From positions 20,000,001 to 20,064,000 of the forward strand of contig NC_088339.1 of assembly GCF_036884655.1 (NCBI RefSeq): DNA of 64,000 nt, written 5' to 3'. Positions 35,100 to 46,799 of this stretch are shown piece by piece (positions within the stretch are counted from its first letter, which is position 1; every line of letters begins with the position of its first letter). Position numbers and translations under genes: made by a program. The notes below the pieces were generated by a model that had not been told where the DNA came from, did no database searches, and saw only the letters and a program-made list of their open reading frames with translations. Source of the DNA: Musa acuminata AAA Group. Taxonomy: Eukaryota; Streptophyta; Magnoliopsida; Zingiberales; Musaceae.

Positions 35100-35560
35100 T
35101 CAAATATGAATGGTTGAATGAGGACTAATATATGTGTGTTAGTAATTCCTCAAGTCTTGTTTGTGAATCTAGATACAAAATCTACTAGTGACTCCTTCTT
35201 GACTTGGTGGATTGATTTTAGAGTTGTAGTCGTATACTTAGGACATATATTCCCAACGAAGCATTGCTCAAACTTGTTAGCAAGCTGAGCAAAAAAGACC
35301 ACCAAGAGTGTTCAAGGTGAGAATACCACTCGTGATGCCTCACAATATTATAGGAAAGGTACAACACATCAAGGCATATGATCTATCATAGAGTGATATT
35401 TGAGCGTGGAAAGCCACTATATGTTCTATAGGATCTGCACCTCCATTGAACACTTCCAAGGTATGCAATCGAAAGCTTAAAGGGATCACTTCTTCTTGGA
35501 TTTTATGGATGAAAGGAGATTTAGCCAAAGCGAGCTCTATTAATTTACCTTCTTTTGCAT
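35100..35560 (-). pseudogene. Gypsy gag (capsid) remnant
   Basis: The minus frame reads F-R-L-H-T-L-E-V-F-N-G-G-A-D-P-I-E-H-I, then A-L-M-C-C-T-F-P (35528-35340), the retrotransposon gag capsid start. Past a stop, W-Y-S-H-L continues in another frame toward 35100. Confidence 0.75.
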
Positions 35561-36156
35561 GATAGAATTCTTAACTCATGTCTTCTAAGAATAAGTCCAT
35601 CCCTTGGATTTGCATTTATATGCTGTAGCCGGTGGAATTCACCGATTGAGCCTTTGATTCACATGTCACTAATTAGGAGCGATGAGGTCCATTAACTCAA
35701 TCATAGGATATCATGGAGCATCGTTCACAAGATGATTAGTCGACTATGAGTGCTCTAGAGCAACATGGGTGTGGATGGTGGGAGAGACCTAGTAGCTATT
35801 GAGGAATTGGACTTGTCACAAACTAAGCTAGTTGCGGGATAAGGGGAAGACAAACTACATCATCTCTATTAATGTCTAGACCTATTGGTTGAGGCTTAGG
35901 ATGACCTTCATGAGAACTATAATATAGGTGAGAGTTCCCAACAGGGAGAGAGACTAGAATCATTGAATAATTGTTAGTACTAAATGAGAGTCTATACGGA
36001 GGTTAAAGAATTGAGGAAAAAAATCAAAGAAGATAAGCCACTTTAGGTGAAGATATACTATAGGTGAGAGATGTGACATCCCTAATAGACTAGTCATTGG
36101 GAGTGTCAATGCAACAGTGCTCCTGCGATACGAAGGCTCTCATTTTAGCACTAAAA

Positions 36157-36500
36157 TGCTAGAGAAAAAATTGATGGTGGAGAATTGTTGGAGCAACTCG
36201 ATTCGATTCTAATCCGACTTGTGATAGGAGTTCCTTGCCCATCTAACATGCTCTCGATGTTTGTAGTGGGGTTTGACTTGCACTCAAGACCAATCTCAGG
36301 TTAGAGTCAGGTTAGAGTCCCCGTTGTGATCCAATGAATACCTAAGTTAAGTCTGAAATGAGTTAAGTAGAGTTTTAAGGTAAGAAAGGTCAAATCTTGA
36401 TATCCATGCCCCTAGGTTACCTTTTATAGTCAATATGCATTTGGTCACCAACTATAGTAGGAAATATTTTATGTTATAGAAAATACTCCTTAAATATTTC
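36157..36500 (-). repeat. 5' LTR of the minus-strand gypsy element (end approximate)
   Basis: It starts TGCTAGAGAAAA next to a decayed primer-site region (CATTTTAGCACTAAAA, 36141-36156) and matches the LTR at 31572. Confidence 0.6.
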
Positions 36501-36562
36501 ATATTTGGGCGATTGACATTGGGATTTTTATCATTTTTAATTAATTAGGACCTCAAGTAGGG

Positions 36563-36702
36563 TTCATAATTATGAATATTCATCCTATCATTATGAACAT
36601 ATATTTAATTTAAAATATTTTTATAATGATCCTTTTCTAATTTGTATATCTAACTAAAATTCATAGGTATTCTCTCATAGGATGAATATTCACAATTATG
36701 AA
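36563..36702. repeat. Inverted repeat, MITE-like
   Basis: Arms 36563-36588 and 36677-36702 pair at 25 of 26 positions, with 88 bases between. The first arm includes GAATATTCATCCTAT. No coding sequence inside. Size and structure fit a small stem-loop transposon. Confidence 0.65.
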
Positions 36703-36709
36703 TTTTAGT

Positions 36710-36737
36710 TATATATATATATATATATATATATATG
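36710..36737. repeat. (AT)n microsatellite
   Basis: About 13 AT units directly after the inverted repeat. Confidence 0.85.
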
Positions 36738-36924
36738 CATTAACAGACTTTATATGACAGCTATATTAGTAATACTAATATACTTAATCTTTCTGATTGA
36801 CAAGATTAAGTATATTCACATCCCACTCAGTCTCTATAATGGCTATTAGATTTGGACTAGTACTCCTATAGATAATGCTATTGCCGCAAGTAGTGCTTAA
36901 TACTTATATTTGTCATTGTCTAAA

Positions 36925-37020
36925 TTATAAGGAGAATATGTGGCGTCTTTGTGTACCTCATAAGGTTAAAAATTTTTGTATCAAAACTTCTTCGGAATTG
37001 TTTGAGTACTCCTCTCCTGA
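36925..37020 (+). pseudogene. Possible LINE zinc-finger remnant
   Basis: One plus frame reads W-R-L-C-V-P-H-K-V-K-N-F, similar to the W-x-x-x-x-P-x-K-V-K-x-F block after LINE reverse transcriptases. Only this short match supports it. Confidence 0.3.
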
Positions 37021-37024
37021 AAAT

Positions 37025-38372
37025 ATTTGAAAATCGATTGGAAAGATGTTAATTTAAAAATATTTTTGTAAATGAGTAATGAGGAAGTAGAGCAGTGAGT
37101 AAGTAAAATGATTTCCAGCAAAGGTAAATAGCAAAGTAAAAGGCAGCAAATCGATTTTATAGTGGTTCAGTCATCGTGACCTACATCTACTCTCGATTCC
37201 TCTTCACTCGATGCCATCATCTTCCACTACTGGTCTTCCTTTAATGGGTGAAGACCAACTATCCTTTTATACCTCTCTTCTCATTTTTACTAGTTTAGGA
37301 TGTAACCTTTTAACAACACTCACTCCTCTCTAAACAAAATTCTAAACTTAGAATTAGAGGAGGAGATCTCTTAAGTGATTACTCACTTTTAAATTCTCCG
37401 TGCTTATATGTGTTAATCAGAGATAAGAGGGGTATTTATAGGCCTCAAATGGATTCAAACTTGGAGCCTAAAAGTGTCTCATCCCGATTTTCAGGATACT
37501 GACGGTACCACCGCCCAAACTGGCGGTACCATCACCTGATACAGTCTCAGAGATTGTGCCATGACGGTGCCACCTGTTGGGTCACTGTTTCGGTCTTTCA
37601 CTTGGCCCAACAAAGCCCAAACTTAGGCCCAATTGGCCCCTAATTGAGTTGGCCCAATTCTAACCTAATTATGTGCTAATTATGAATTTTAAGACATACA
37701 CTAAGCTAAATAAGTTTAGTAAGTCTCGGTTGCTTCCGGTGAGCTTCCGACGATCTTCCGATGAACTTCCAACGATCTCTCGGCAATGTTCCAACGGACT
37801 CCCGATAAGCTCTTGGACTTTACGACAATCTTCTTGGCGAGTTCCGATGAGCTTCTTTGGCAAGATCTTGGACTTCTTGATCAATTCCTACAAAACTTTC
37901 GATGAACTCTCGAACTCCCAACGAAATCTCATTCTTGACTCCGGGACTTCATTTTGCTTTATGCCTTGATAGCTATCATAGTTAATCTTACATACTTCAA
38001 ACTTATTTCGATCTAGACAATTATTATAAAGCTTAAATCAAATGTTGTCCAGCATATTATTGGTTTATCGACTCTTTGTCCGATTCTTCGATGCATCGTC
38101 CTCTCTTGCGGCCATTACCCAATCGACCAGTTGACCTCCGCAACTCCGATTTCCTTAGCATAATTTTCGCTTTTCTTGGCCCGAAGCCTTTTGCAAATAC
38201 GTCGACCGATCCTTCAGCTCAACATCCAATCTTCTGACATGTTTTTCTTTGGCCTAACATGATTCTTCCAGCTTTAATTGTCTCTCCCAGATCGAAGCTT
38301 CCTGCGTCACTCAAAACGTAGATCAAATCATAAACACTATCAATTGATTTCATCATCAAAATCCCATATTCA
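37025..38372 (-). repeat. SIRE-like LTR fragment (5'-truncated solo LTR)
   Basis: It aligns with the LTRs at 48995 and 53718 from about 100 bases inside their left end to the exact CATATTCA terminus. Shared landmarks are TTTATAGTGGTTC, the GGTACC modules (37504-37545), and the GATCTTCCGATGAACTTCC array (37735-37935). No internal sequence follows the terminus, so it is a solo or truncated LTR. Confidence 0.75.
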
Positions 38373-38519
38373 ACACTATCATGTGTTGCATTCTTACCCA
38401 ACTTCTTGTATAGTTTATAAACTTAATTTTGACTCCCTTACACATTTTTTTTAATGTGTTTTGCATAAGTTTTTGGCAATTTGTGAGCAACCAAATAGGC
38501 TATAAATTTCAGTTTATTT

Positions 38520-38640
38520 TGGATTGGTATCAAGAATCGACGAGCTTCCGGCGAACTTCCGTCGATCCTCCGATGAACCTTCGGTGATGCTCCTGCGGAC
38601 TTCCGGCAAACTCCTGGACTTGCGACGACTATATAAACGA
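38520..38640 (-). repeat. Extra array of CTTCCG modules
   Basis: ACGAGCTTCCGGCGAACTTC and similar units recur here, about 150 bases outside the LTR fragment. It is probably a scrap of a related LTR. Confidence 0.55.
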
Positions 38641-38929
38641 TACGAACTTCACAAGAAGATCATTGGTAATATTTTTTAGTTTCTTTGGCTTAATCGTAAT
38701 GATTATCTATATCATAGGTCTCAAAGTCAACCAATCTTAGTATGGTGAAAGTGGTTGCACTGACTATTAACTTACGTGATTTCGAGCTAGACGCAGAGAG
38801 ACCTTCCCAGGGAAGAAAAGTTTCTGACCCATTATAACTTTTAAATTTCGATTACATTATTGAACATGATAGGTCATTTCACCCATATTTGTTTGATGTA
38901 AACATTCGGTACATGAGTAAAGACAAACT

Positions 38930-39370
38930 TGTAAATATAAAATCTATAATATATTATATTAAATATGAAAATAATCTTTTTATGTCAGAATTAAAATTAA
39001 ATAATTAGATCTAGTTTTAGAGATACATAAGAGATTTTATTTGATTTGTAAAGACGTCATCTTTAATCCAAGATCATCGCTGTCGATCTACAAAGAGGAA
39101 CTAGATCATTCTTCTCTTGGTTTAGGGAGGAAAAGTTTAGGGAAAGACCGTAATCCCTCAACTATAATCTCTGTGAGATATCATCTTCTTTAGTCCTTGG
39201 AGGTCCTATCTATTTATAGGCAAGAGCAAAGGATCTAGGATAAGTAATTAGGAGATTTTTTCCATCAAGATTATCTCCTAACAAATCCTACTTTAAACTT
39301 CTTTTTTATTAATCAAAATATTTTATCAAAATTTAATTAGTTATATTATATATATCTTATCTAATTATAA
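38930..39370 (-). repeat. Copia LTR fragment related to the decayed element at 8.6-15.2 kb
   Basis: Its reverse complement matches the 14735-15196 LTR: GATAATCTTGATGGAAAAAA, then GCCTATAAATA and the gene-proximal leader. It is less decayed than that copy. No internal region follows on either side. Confidence 0.6.
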
Positions 39371-41180
39371 AGGGTCACAAAATCATCACGGGATTCTGAA
39401 TGCACTAACTTTATCAAAACAATATGGCTTAAAAGAATATATAGGTTCAATCTGGTATAATAAAAGTCGTCAATTTGTTCAACGTAACCAGTGGAGTTCC
39501 TTGGAGATAAAAAGTCTATCATTGCAGACAACTTATCTTTCACACACAGATCATTAATGTGTTTTGAGTCTTCTTTCCGATAACAAAAAAAATTTCAGAT
39601 AACAATGGCATTCGTCTACAACATTAACAACAAATGACCATAGTTTCTTAACCAAGGGATAGTTGATTTGATAATGTCTAAAAGAGGGTGTTTTTTATTG
39701 CCAAAATAATTTTGACTCTATATGGTGCTTTGTACGTAATATTGGCATAATGATAAGATTATTCTTTTATGATTTGAACGGTCAAAGTTTTATGCCTGTT
39801 ACAAAATCATTATTTTCCATCGATATGGGATTAATTTGATGAACCTTTTTTAAGTCATTGAGTTTTTGGTTAAGACTAAAATGTAAAATCTTATTATGCA
39901 ATTGTGGCTCATTATCATCAATACAAAAAGCAATAAACATAATGAAAAGATAAAACATAATAATATACAGCTCTTATTGAATCTTATCGGCTCTCCATAT
40001 CCCAATTACTTCAATTGTGCCCTTTATGACCACATATACATTAATTTTCATTTAGATAAGTAACTCCACACGAATGCATAATATCATTATCATGAACCCA
40101 TTAAAGAACCCATTAAAGAAACACTAATCCAATGGGAATTTGATTAGTGTTTCTTTAATGGGTTATGGATTTGTAATATCTCCAAATCATGAACCCATTA
40201 AAGAAACACTAATCCAAATGAAATTATAACTTTGTACGGAATATGAATACAATGGGAATTTGTTTATGGATTTGACATTTAATAGTGATTATCTATTATT
40301 AAAAGGTCATTCTAATTATATATAAAGATCTTCGTGTCAATATATTCCATCGCTTAACAAAATTATAAAGAGAGAAGAAGAGGAAAGATAAATCACGAAA
40401 CACTTTAAAATATCAATTAGATGGATTATGATCTTAAATGTGCTTGATCTCATTTTCTCACTAATTAATTAAATTATCTATTTGGTTGTAACAATTTTTT
40501 TTATTCGGTTATTCCACGAGATCTTAATTTTCCAAATGAATCTCTCAATATTTAAAAAAATAAAAAATATATATTAAATTTATAGATACAATTAATAGTA
40601 AATATCGGATGACTCCATCATCGACTGAATGATGGATGTTGATTTGGTGCGTCGGCATTGGGAACATGTGAATCATGGGTGGTCGAGATGCAGACTTTTC
40701 TTGACGGCCAGAAGATGGGTGGGTTCTGCATCAGCCTCAGAAAGGAGCACATTATTATTAGCCCCAAAATGATCATGAACTTTGCAAGTTCCCTCGAAAC
40801 AACCCATTTTCTCTCGATTTGTTTATGATTTGATTGTGTTAAGATGTATGGGATTTCTGGCTAAGAGTATCATTATCAAACTCTTCTTTCCGGCCGACAA
40901 ATAATGGAGTAAAGCTGCATCCATTTCATCGATAAGAATCTCGTGGTATTGGGTTGTCGTTTTTTCGTATTATCTTCTTATTGAGACACGTTTAACATCC
41001 ATTGCTACTGGTGAGGATTCGATTGGACCACATTTCAATGTCGGATGAAGGTCGGTCGAACCACATTCAAATCACCAAGTCAACAAGAATCGACCAATGA
41101 TACTTCCTCGAAATCCCCTTCTTGAGGGCTTGATGAGTGTCCACGTGGCATCATCTCGTCCGTCGCTGCATCTGTTTACA
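39371..41180. other. Intergenic; small repeats only
   Basis: No gene seen apart from the triple repeat at 40107-40216. The last 400 bases are the promoter side of the VQ gene and hold TTGAC-type W-box cores, for example near 40697 (plus) and 41077 (minus). Confidence 0.45.
40107..40216. repeat. Perfect 23-bp inverted repeat plus a third direct copy
   Basis: Arms 40107-40129 and 40142-40164 are exact reverse complements with a 12-base loop. A third copy in the first orientation lies at 40191-40213. Confidence 0.9.
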
Positions 41181-41185
41181 TATCA

Positions 41186-41193
41186 TATATATA
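41186..41193 (+). promoter_or_regulatory. TATA box of the VQ gene
   Basis: TATATATA lies 50 bases before the start codon at 41243, leaving a very short leader. Confidence 0.65.
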
Positions 41194-41242
41194 CACCACC
41201 CCCACCCACCGTCTCTTCCTCGCTCGCTCTCTTTTACGGCCC

Positions 41243-41827
41243 ATGGCGACGAGTGATGCCACCTCAAGCCCGGCCGGGCGGCTCGGCGTGCAGAGCATCG
41301 AGCAACCGCAGTCCCTCGCTGCGTCGTGCTTCGGGCATTCGTCGGTCCCCTTCTCGGCCGGTGCCATGCAGGCCGGGGTGGGGGGCCGGGTGTCGAGGCC
41401 CCCACGGCGGCGGACGAGAGCCTCCAGGAGAGCTCCCGTCATTTTGCTCAACACCGACGCCGCCAACTTCCGGGCGATGGTCCAACACTTCACCGGGCTA
41501 TCGTCCGAGCCGTATTCTCCGGCCAATCAGCCCGGCGGCCGGTCAGCGATCAAGTTGGGTCCCAGCTTCCATGATGCCGTCCTCGAGACGATGACGGCGT
41601 ACTCGGAGAAACGCTTCCAACCCCAGTGGCAACAACAGCGATATCCTGAGGCAATGTTTAGCCTTCACAGTAACAGAAACAGCGGTAGCGATGCGCTTCC
41701 TCAAGCGCTTAGGCACTCCGCCATGAATAGGGAGATGGCTGATGGCCTCCTGTTTGCCGGCATATCAAGCCAGATGACGATAAGGCCAACCTCCCTTAAC
41801 ACCAGGGTTGATGGTTACTTCTCATGA
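41243..41827 (+). CDS. VQ-motif protein, 194 aa, single exon
   Basis: The intact GC-rich frame encodes the VQ signature F-x-x-x-V-Q-x-F-T-G exactly (F76 to G85: F-R-A-M-V-Q-H-F-T-G). VQ proteins are nuclear partners of WRKY transcription factors, and some bind MAP kinases or plastid sigma factors, in defence and growth control. A basic stretch R-P-P-R-R-R-T-R-A-S-R-R (52-63) just before the motif could be a nuclear signal. The rest is low in structure, as usual for the family, and the lack of introns is normal. Upstream TTGAC cores could allow WRKY feedback, which is inference. It is convergent with the QRT3-like gene, with 256 bases between stop codons. Confidence 0.9.
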   Translation: MATSDATSSPAGRLGVQSIEQPQSLAASCFGHSSVPFSAGAMQAGVGGRVSRPPRRRTRASRRAPVILLNTDAANFRAMVQHFTGLSSEPYSPANQPGGRSAIKLGPSFHDAVLETMTAYSEKRFQPQWQQQRYPEAMFSLHSNRNSGSDALPQALRHSAMNREMADGLLFAGISSQMTIRPTSLNTRVDGYFS

Positions 41828-42083
41828 GAAGAAAGCAAATGGATCGAGAAAGACAAGGTCAACTTATGCTTTGCTACTTGAGGAAACGACGCGAGAGAGA
41901 AGAGAGAGAGAGAGGAATTCTCAATATCAATAAAACTATCACTTGACCTCCTACTATCCGATCTAAATATTGTCCTTATTATTTAACCTCAAATCGTGCA
42001 GGCAAACAATATTTCTGAAAGATTTAACCGCATCTAGTCAATGAAGCACAAAAAAAAAATATTCTGGGAAGCAAATTCTCTCT

Positions 42084-43632
42084 CTACTTGGAGTACTGAT
42101 CCACCGACACCCAGACACCGCCGTCGACGACATGGTCGGCCTCCACCACCACCATGTTGTTGCTCGTGCTGGTCACCGCATGCAGCGGAATGCTCTCATT
42201 TCCATTCACGTACAGCGAGTACTGCACGTTCTTGATCCGGTCAGGGAACAGCAAAATCGGTGAGAAGTCGGCCACCCACTTGTCCGCCTTGCCGGCAACC
42301 GTCAGTTTAGCAGTCGTCGACTTCACCGACATGCCTGTCACGCTGTTGCGATCGATCACCACCTGGTCCACCTGGTTGAACGTGCCCTGCACCTCGACCA
42401 CTGCCTTTGCGTTGCCGTTCCCCGTGAACATGTTGTCGACGATGGTCAGCCCCGAGATGACCCCGTTCACTGACTTGAGGACGACGTTGCCGTCGCCGAG
42501 GAAGAAGGCGTTCGTGACGTGGACCTGCACCGGGTCCTCGAGGACGATCGCGTTGTAATCCATGTAGCAGTTGTCGATGCGAGTCTGGCTGTTGCCCGGC
42601 AGCTTCACGTAGATGCCGACGCCGCCAAAGCCGGTGGCCTTGTTGTAGCAGTGCACGCCGGTCAGGATGTTGGCCTGTCCGGAGAGGATGATCCCGGTGC
42701 CGGCGGAGAAGATTACAACGTCGGTGACGGCGTTGTCGTTGCCCGCAAGGTTGATGGCGGTGCCCGAGAAGCTCCTCTCGCCGGGGTCGCCGCCGACGGT
42801 GACGTGCTGGCCGAGGAAGGTGTTGGAGACGAAGGTCTCGTGGCCGCTGTTTACGTGGATGCCTTCGGTTCCGAAGTGGATGAAGAAGCAGTTGTCGACG
42901 CGGATGCGAGCCGAGTCGATCACGAGGAGGCCACCGCCGCGGAAGCCCGAGTCGAAGAGGATGTCGCGGAAGGTGATGTCCTCGTAGTAGAAGCCGTGCT
43001 TCTGATCGGAGGACGGCGAATGCAACTCGATCAAATATCCATCGGTAGGAAAATTATCATCTGCCCGCAGAGTTCCACCACGGATCTGAATAAGAGATTT
43101 CAAGGTTGAGGAACTCATACAGTGCATGCACGGTGAACGCGATGGATTGGGAAGGAAGCATAGAGATCAAACAGGCTTCGATTACCACAACATTTCCACC
43201 GCCGCTGGGCAAACGGATGGGCTTGCTGATCTTGTAGTTGCCACCTTGCAAGTCCACCACCGCGCCACCCAAGTCATTGATCCCCGGCAGCAACTCCTTG
43301 CCCTGCTGAGCCTGGAAGGTGGCATTGATAGTGTTCATGATGGCGTCGCTGCTGTCTGCAGCCCCGGTCGAGTCGGCTCCAAAAGAAATGGGGTCGAAAA
43401 CCTTCGACACCTGCACACACAAGAGAGTCTCATCGCAACAACAGCGACAGGTAAAACATTACATCAAGTTCCTGAATCTTACTGCTTGATTGAGTGAAGG
43501 CCGAGAAGAAGCCCTCTCCTGGAACTTAGCATAGTGCTGCTTTAACGTGAGGCGCTGAGGGAGGGCAGCATCACTGCCATGAACGCAGCACCATAAGGCT
43601 AGGAGAAGCCACAGAGACTTGAAGGGCGCCAT
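42084..43632 (-). CDS. QRT3-like polygalacturonase (pectate lyase superfamily), three exons
   Basis: Exons 43632-43483, 43410-43186 and 43085-42084 join in phase 0 to give about 458 residues. Residues 1-23 form a signal peptide (hydrophobic L-W-L-L-L-A-L-W core), so the product is secreted. Then F-G-A-D-S-T-G-A-A-D-S-S-D-A-I opens the pectate-lyase-3 fold and a long right-handed beta-helix follows, with repeated short strands such as V-D-N-C-F-F and I-D-N-C-Y-M-D-Y-N. The overall order matches QUARTET3-type proteins, which cut pectin in the pollen mother cell wall so that microspores separate. Other members act in other tissues, so pollen expression is not proven. All introns have GT-AG ends and no damage is seen. 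Large frames on the plus strand over exon 3 are GC-rich shadows. Confidence 0.9.
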
Positions 43633-43685
43633 CTGAGATGGAGAGGTAGAACCTTTTGGCGTTTTGGATAGCTCGAAGATAGAGA

Positions 43686-43693
43686 TATAAATA
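43686..43693 (-). promoter_or_regulatory. TATA-like box of the QRT3-like gene
   Basis: TATTTATA on the minus strand lies about 54 bases before the start codon at 43632. Confidence 0.55.
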
Positions 43694-43739
43694 GGATTGA
43701 AAGTATTCTTTTGTGATAACTTGTTCAACAATTTTGGAT

Positions 43740-44090
43740 TCTAAACTGATACAACCACTCTGTTCCTAATGATCATTGGATCATTATGATCTTGTGACAA
43801 TCCAACAATTGTAATCTAGACTTGCAGTCTGCAATCTGCATTCTCTGCTCAATAGACGATAAAAAGAATGTGTGCAATAAGGCAGTGTTTGATGGAGAAA
43901 TTTATACCGGTGATTTGGGTGTTAAACCAATAAAAACTATGGAAATTAAATGATGATAGGGAATTTATTGGCAACCAACATGGTTGTCACGTGGGGTCCA
44001 AGTCCAAGTTACCTTCTATCTATTTGCCCGGATAAAAATTTAAAATAGAAAAATATAAGTTTTCTCATTCATTATGGTAACAAAGATAAT
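43740..44090. other. Promoter side of the QRT3-like gene, nothing specific seen
   Basis: AT-rich DNA between the gene and the gypsy element. No gene seen. Confidence 0.4.
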
Positions 44091-44357
44091 CATAATTCTT
44101 TTTCTTTTTCTTTTTCTTTATGGTAAGAAAAGTCATTACAAACTCTCTTATCTTCTTTTATGATAAAAAAAGATAATATCAAACTTCCTTAGTATCGGAG
44201 GAACTCGGTTGGAAAACCCCTTTCGACCTCAACCTCTATGTAAGTGGGACCTTGAAAGCATGACTTTTCTATCCCAGAGATATTGTGGACATTTTTATGT
44301 ATATAGATTTGAACTATGTCGCGCTAATCAAGATATTAATGATTATTTTTTCTAACA
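44090..44357 (+). repeat. 3' portion of the gypsy 5' LTR
   Basis: The segment ends TTCTAACA, followed by TTTTGGTGCGAGAAAGAGG, the typical start of a gypsy leader with a degraded primer-binding site. The left limit is a guess. Confidence 0.5.
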
Positions 44358-45009
44358 TTTTGGTGCGAGAAAGAGGGGAACATCCGCTTGCCAATCCCCT
44401 TAATGAATGCTCCAACGAGAAAAGGCCCTCCTCCAAAACATAATACTTTTACTCAAGGGGGGCAATTGTCATCCTTATCAAGTGTGAATGCATCTATCGA
44501 CACAGATGCCAATGGGGCACTAATATCTATTGAATAACACATGTCTCTCACCTCTAGGGATGAACACAAGCCACTTACTAGTTCCTACTAAGATGTTCCT
44601 AAACCTTGCCCATCAGGTTCAAATGCTCATGGACATGTAAGGTATTGCCTTGCTCTTGCCTTAGCTAGCCCAATAAGCGGCACTATTATCTCAACCATGG
44701 TCGATGCCGCAACCACCACTAACACCAGTACTCATCAGAATCCCCTCAACTGATGCAATGCCAACACCTCAGGATCGCCCAAGGTCTATTAGACTATCAG
44801 AAAAAGGAGCCCCTTATTCCCTAACAGTAGAATTCAATGTATCGCCACACCATCGCTCTACTCCACTCGAAATAGAGACTCAATCAATGAATTCAGTGGA
44901 TAACTCCCTAAAAGTTCAATTGAGGCAAATAAACCAATGTATAAACGAGATGTAATGGGAGTTCTAGCAGTCCAAGGGGGAGAATCTGATCAATCTTATC
45001 TCAGGTCGA

Positions 45010-45870
45010 TCCTCATTCATCTAGAACATCCAAGAGGAATTGATTCCAACAAACTTCTATCTCCTATCGCTGGAAACCTTCAACGATAGTACCGACCCAG
45101 TTGAACATATTGCCACCTCAGATGCTCTAATGTGTCATATATTCCCAACGACAACAAGAGGCATAACACAAGAGTGGTATACTCCCCTAAAGCTACTCTC
45201 GGTCGACTCGCAAAGGAGTTTGAGTTCTACTTCCTCGGAAATATATATCAAAAGTCCATAGTGGTAATGTTGCTCAAGCTCAAGCAAGGGGAGGAAAAGA
45301 CACTCTCCAACTTCATTTTTTGGTTCACCAATGAGATCCATAGCATATAAGAAGCTCATTCATCACTCATGATTCAAGCCTTCATGATCAAGCTCAGGTC
45401 CTCTTGCCTTTTTTGATCATTGGTAGAGAGGTAGTTGGCAATCATACCCGAGATCCTCAAAAGGGCAACCAATTCATAGTTGTCAAGGTGATGGTCTGTA
45501 GTTGGCGTAATGAGATGTATAAAAAGCTACGATTGGAGCGATCACTATAGGTCCCAACCTCGAGGTCACCTCAATGAAAAAAACAAGATTGATCGGAGTT
45601 GCCTCGCTCAAGACTTAAGTTGACCCCCCTTAATATGACGAGAACTAATGTCATCTTATAGTTAAAGGAAAAAGAGTTTTTTAAAGACCCTCAACCGATG
45701 AAGACACCATTGAAAAGGAGAGAGAGATCCTAATATTATCGCTTCTACCATGACTATAACCATGACATGGAGGACTATCGTGATTTGAAGGAGTAAATCG
45801 AGGAGCTCATTCATCGAGGGCATTTCCAGAGATTTATCTAGAGACCTCGAGAACCTTCACCTCGACCTCA
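45010..45870 (+). pseudogene. Gypsy gag with capsid and CCHC-like remnant
   Basis: Frames read F-N-D-S-T-D-P-V-E-H-I-A, then A-L-M-C-H-I-F-P (45040-45170), then L-A-K-E-F-E-F-Y-F-L (about 45200-45240) and L-S-N-F-I-F-W-F-T-N-E-I. Near 45740 a Y-H-D-Y-N-H-D-M-E-D-Y-R-D-L block stands where the cysteine knuckle should be, with its cysteines replaced by tyrosine. Confidence 0.75.
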
Positions 45871-46009
45871 TGGCCTGATGAAGAGGTAGATTGACATTAT
45901 TGTTGGGGGGGGGTCTGCCTCGGGAGGAGACAACACCTCATGTCATAAATTCTACACCCGAACCATTATCAAGAAGCGCACAATATTAGAAGATGACTCG
46001 AAAATAACT

Positions 46010-46420
46010 TTCAAATATAAGGAGACGAAGTATCTCGACCCGAACTATGATGACATCCTAGTGGTCTTTGTAAGAATGATCAACACCTGAGTAAAGAGGG
46101 TCATGATTGATATAGATAGTTCCACTAACATGCTCTATTTTAATGTTTTTAAAAAACTTAAGCTCTTGACTTATGATCTCACTCCTATAACTTCTTTGCT
46201 GATATGGTTCACAGGCAACTCTATCTCCCCTCTCGGGACTATGAGCCTATATGTTATGTTTGATGATGAACTCTACTCCAAAATGGCAATGACCAAGTTT
46301 ATAGTGGTTGATATCTCCTCGGCATATAATATGGCCATAAGTTGACCCACACTCAATAGGTTAAGGGTTGTGGTGTAGACCTATCACATGATGATGAATT
46401 TTTCAACAAAGATTAGCGTT
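46010..46420 (+). pseudogene. Gypsy aspartic protease remnant
   Basis: At 46103 the frame reads M-I-D-I-D-S-S-T-N-M-L-Y, matching the D-x-G-S-S region, then F-T-G-N-S-I-S-P-L-G-T. The catalytic D-x-G has lost its glycine (D-S-S). Confidence 0.7.
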
Positions 46421-46799
46421 AGAGAGCTGAGGAGCTATCTAAAGGAGTTTTGTTAGTGCTATCTAACAATAGTCTCCATATTAAAGAGGGCCCGACCCGA
46501 GGCACCATAGTTGGACCCTCGACATTTTGCTAGGCCCCTTCTATATCCAGAGCCAATTGAACCACTAGTTGAGAAACATTTATGCAAGGCCCATCTTGAT
46601 CAGGTCATCAAGGTCGGGTTAACACTCCCCAAAGAGAAGCAAATACAACTCATTGACTTTCTCAAGAAAAATGTTGAGGTGTTCATATAGTCATCAAGAA
46701 ATATGTCAAGAATATATCTCGATGTGGCCCAACACCACCTAAACATCTCCGTTGAGTCCAACTAGTGAAGCAAAAGCTACTATGGGCAAATACCACCTA

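Larger units (their letters stand above)
31572..36500 (-). mobile_element. Decayed Ty3/gypsy retrotransposon, minus strand
   Basis: Related LTRs at 31572-31870 and 36157-36500 flank gag (35560-35100) and reverse transcriptase (33200-32770) remnants, both on the minus strand. The gag-then-RT order fits a gypsy element with its 5' LTR on the right. A minisatellite sits between RT and the left LTR, and another LTR-bearing element has inserted near 34.0-35.1 kb. All frames are broken. Confidence 0.75.

Noticed and set aside
41097..41594. A 165-codon plus frame overlapping the VQ gene
   Set aside because: The overlapping frame 41243-41827 has the exact VQ motif; this one is a GC-rich shadow.
42519..43109. 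A 196-codon plus-strand frame, plus others at 42154-42558 and 42667-42987
   Set aside because: They are antisense to the QRT3-like exon 3, which has clear family order. The GC-rich third positions of that exon keep other frames open.
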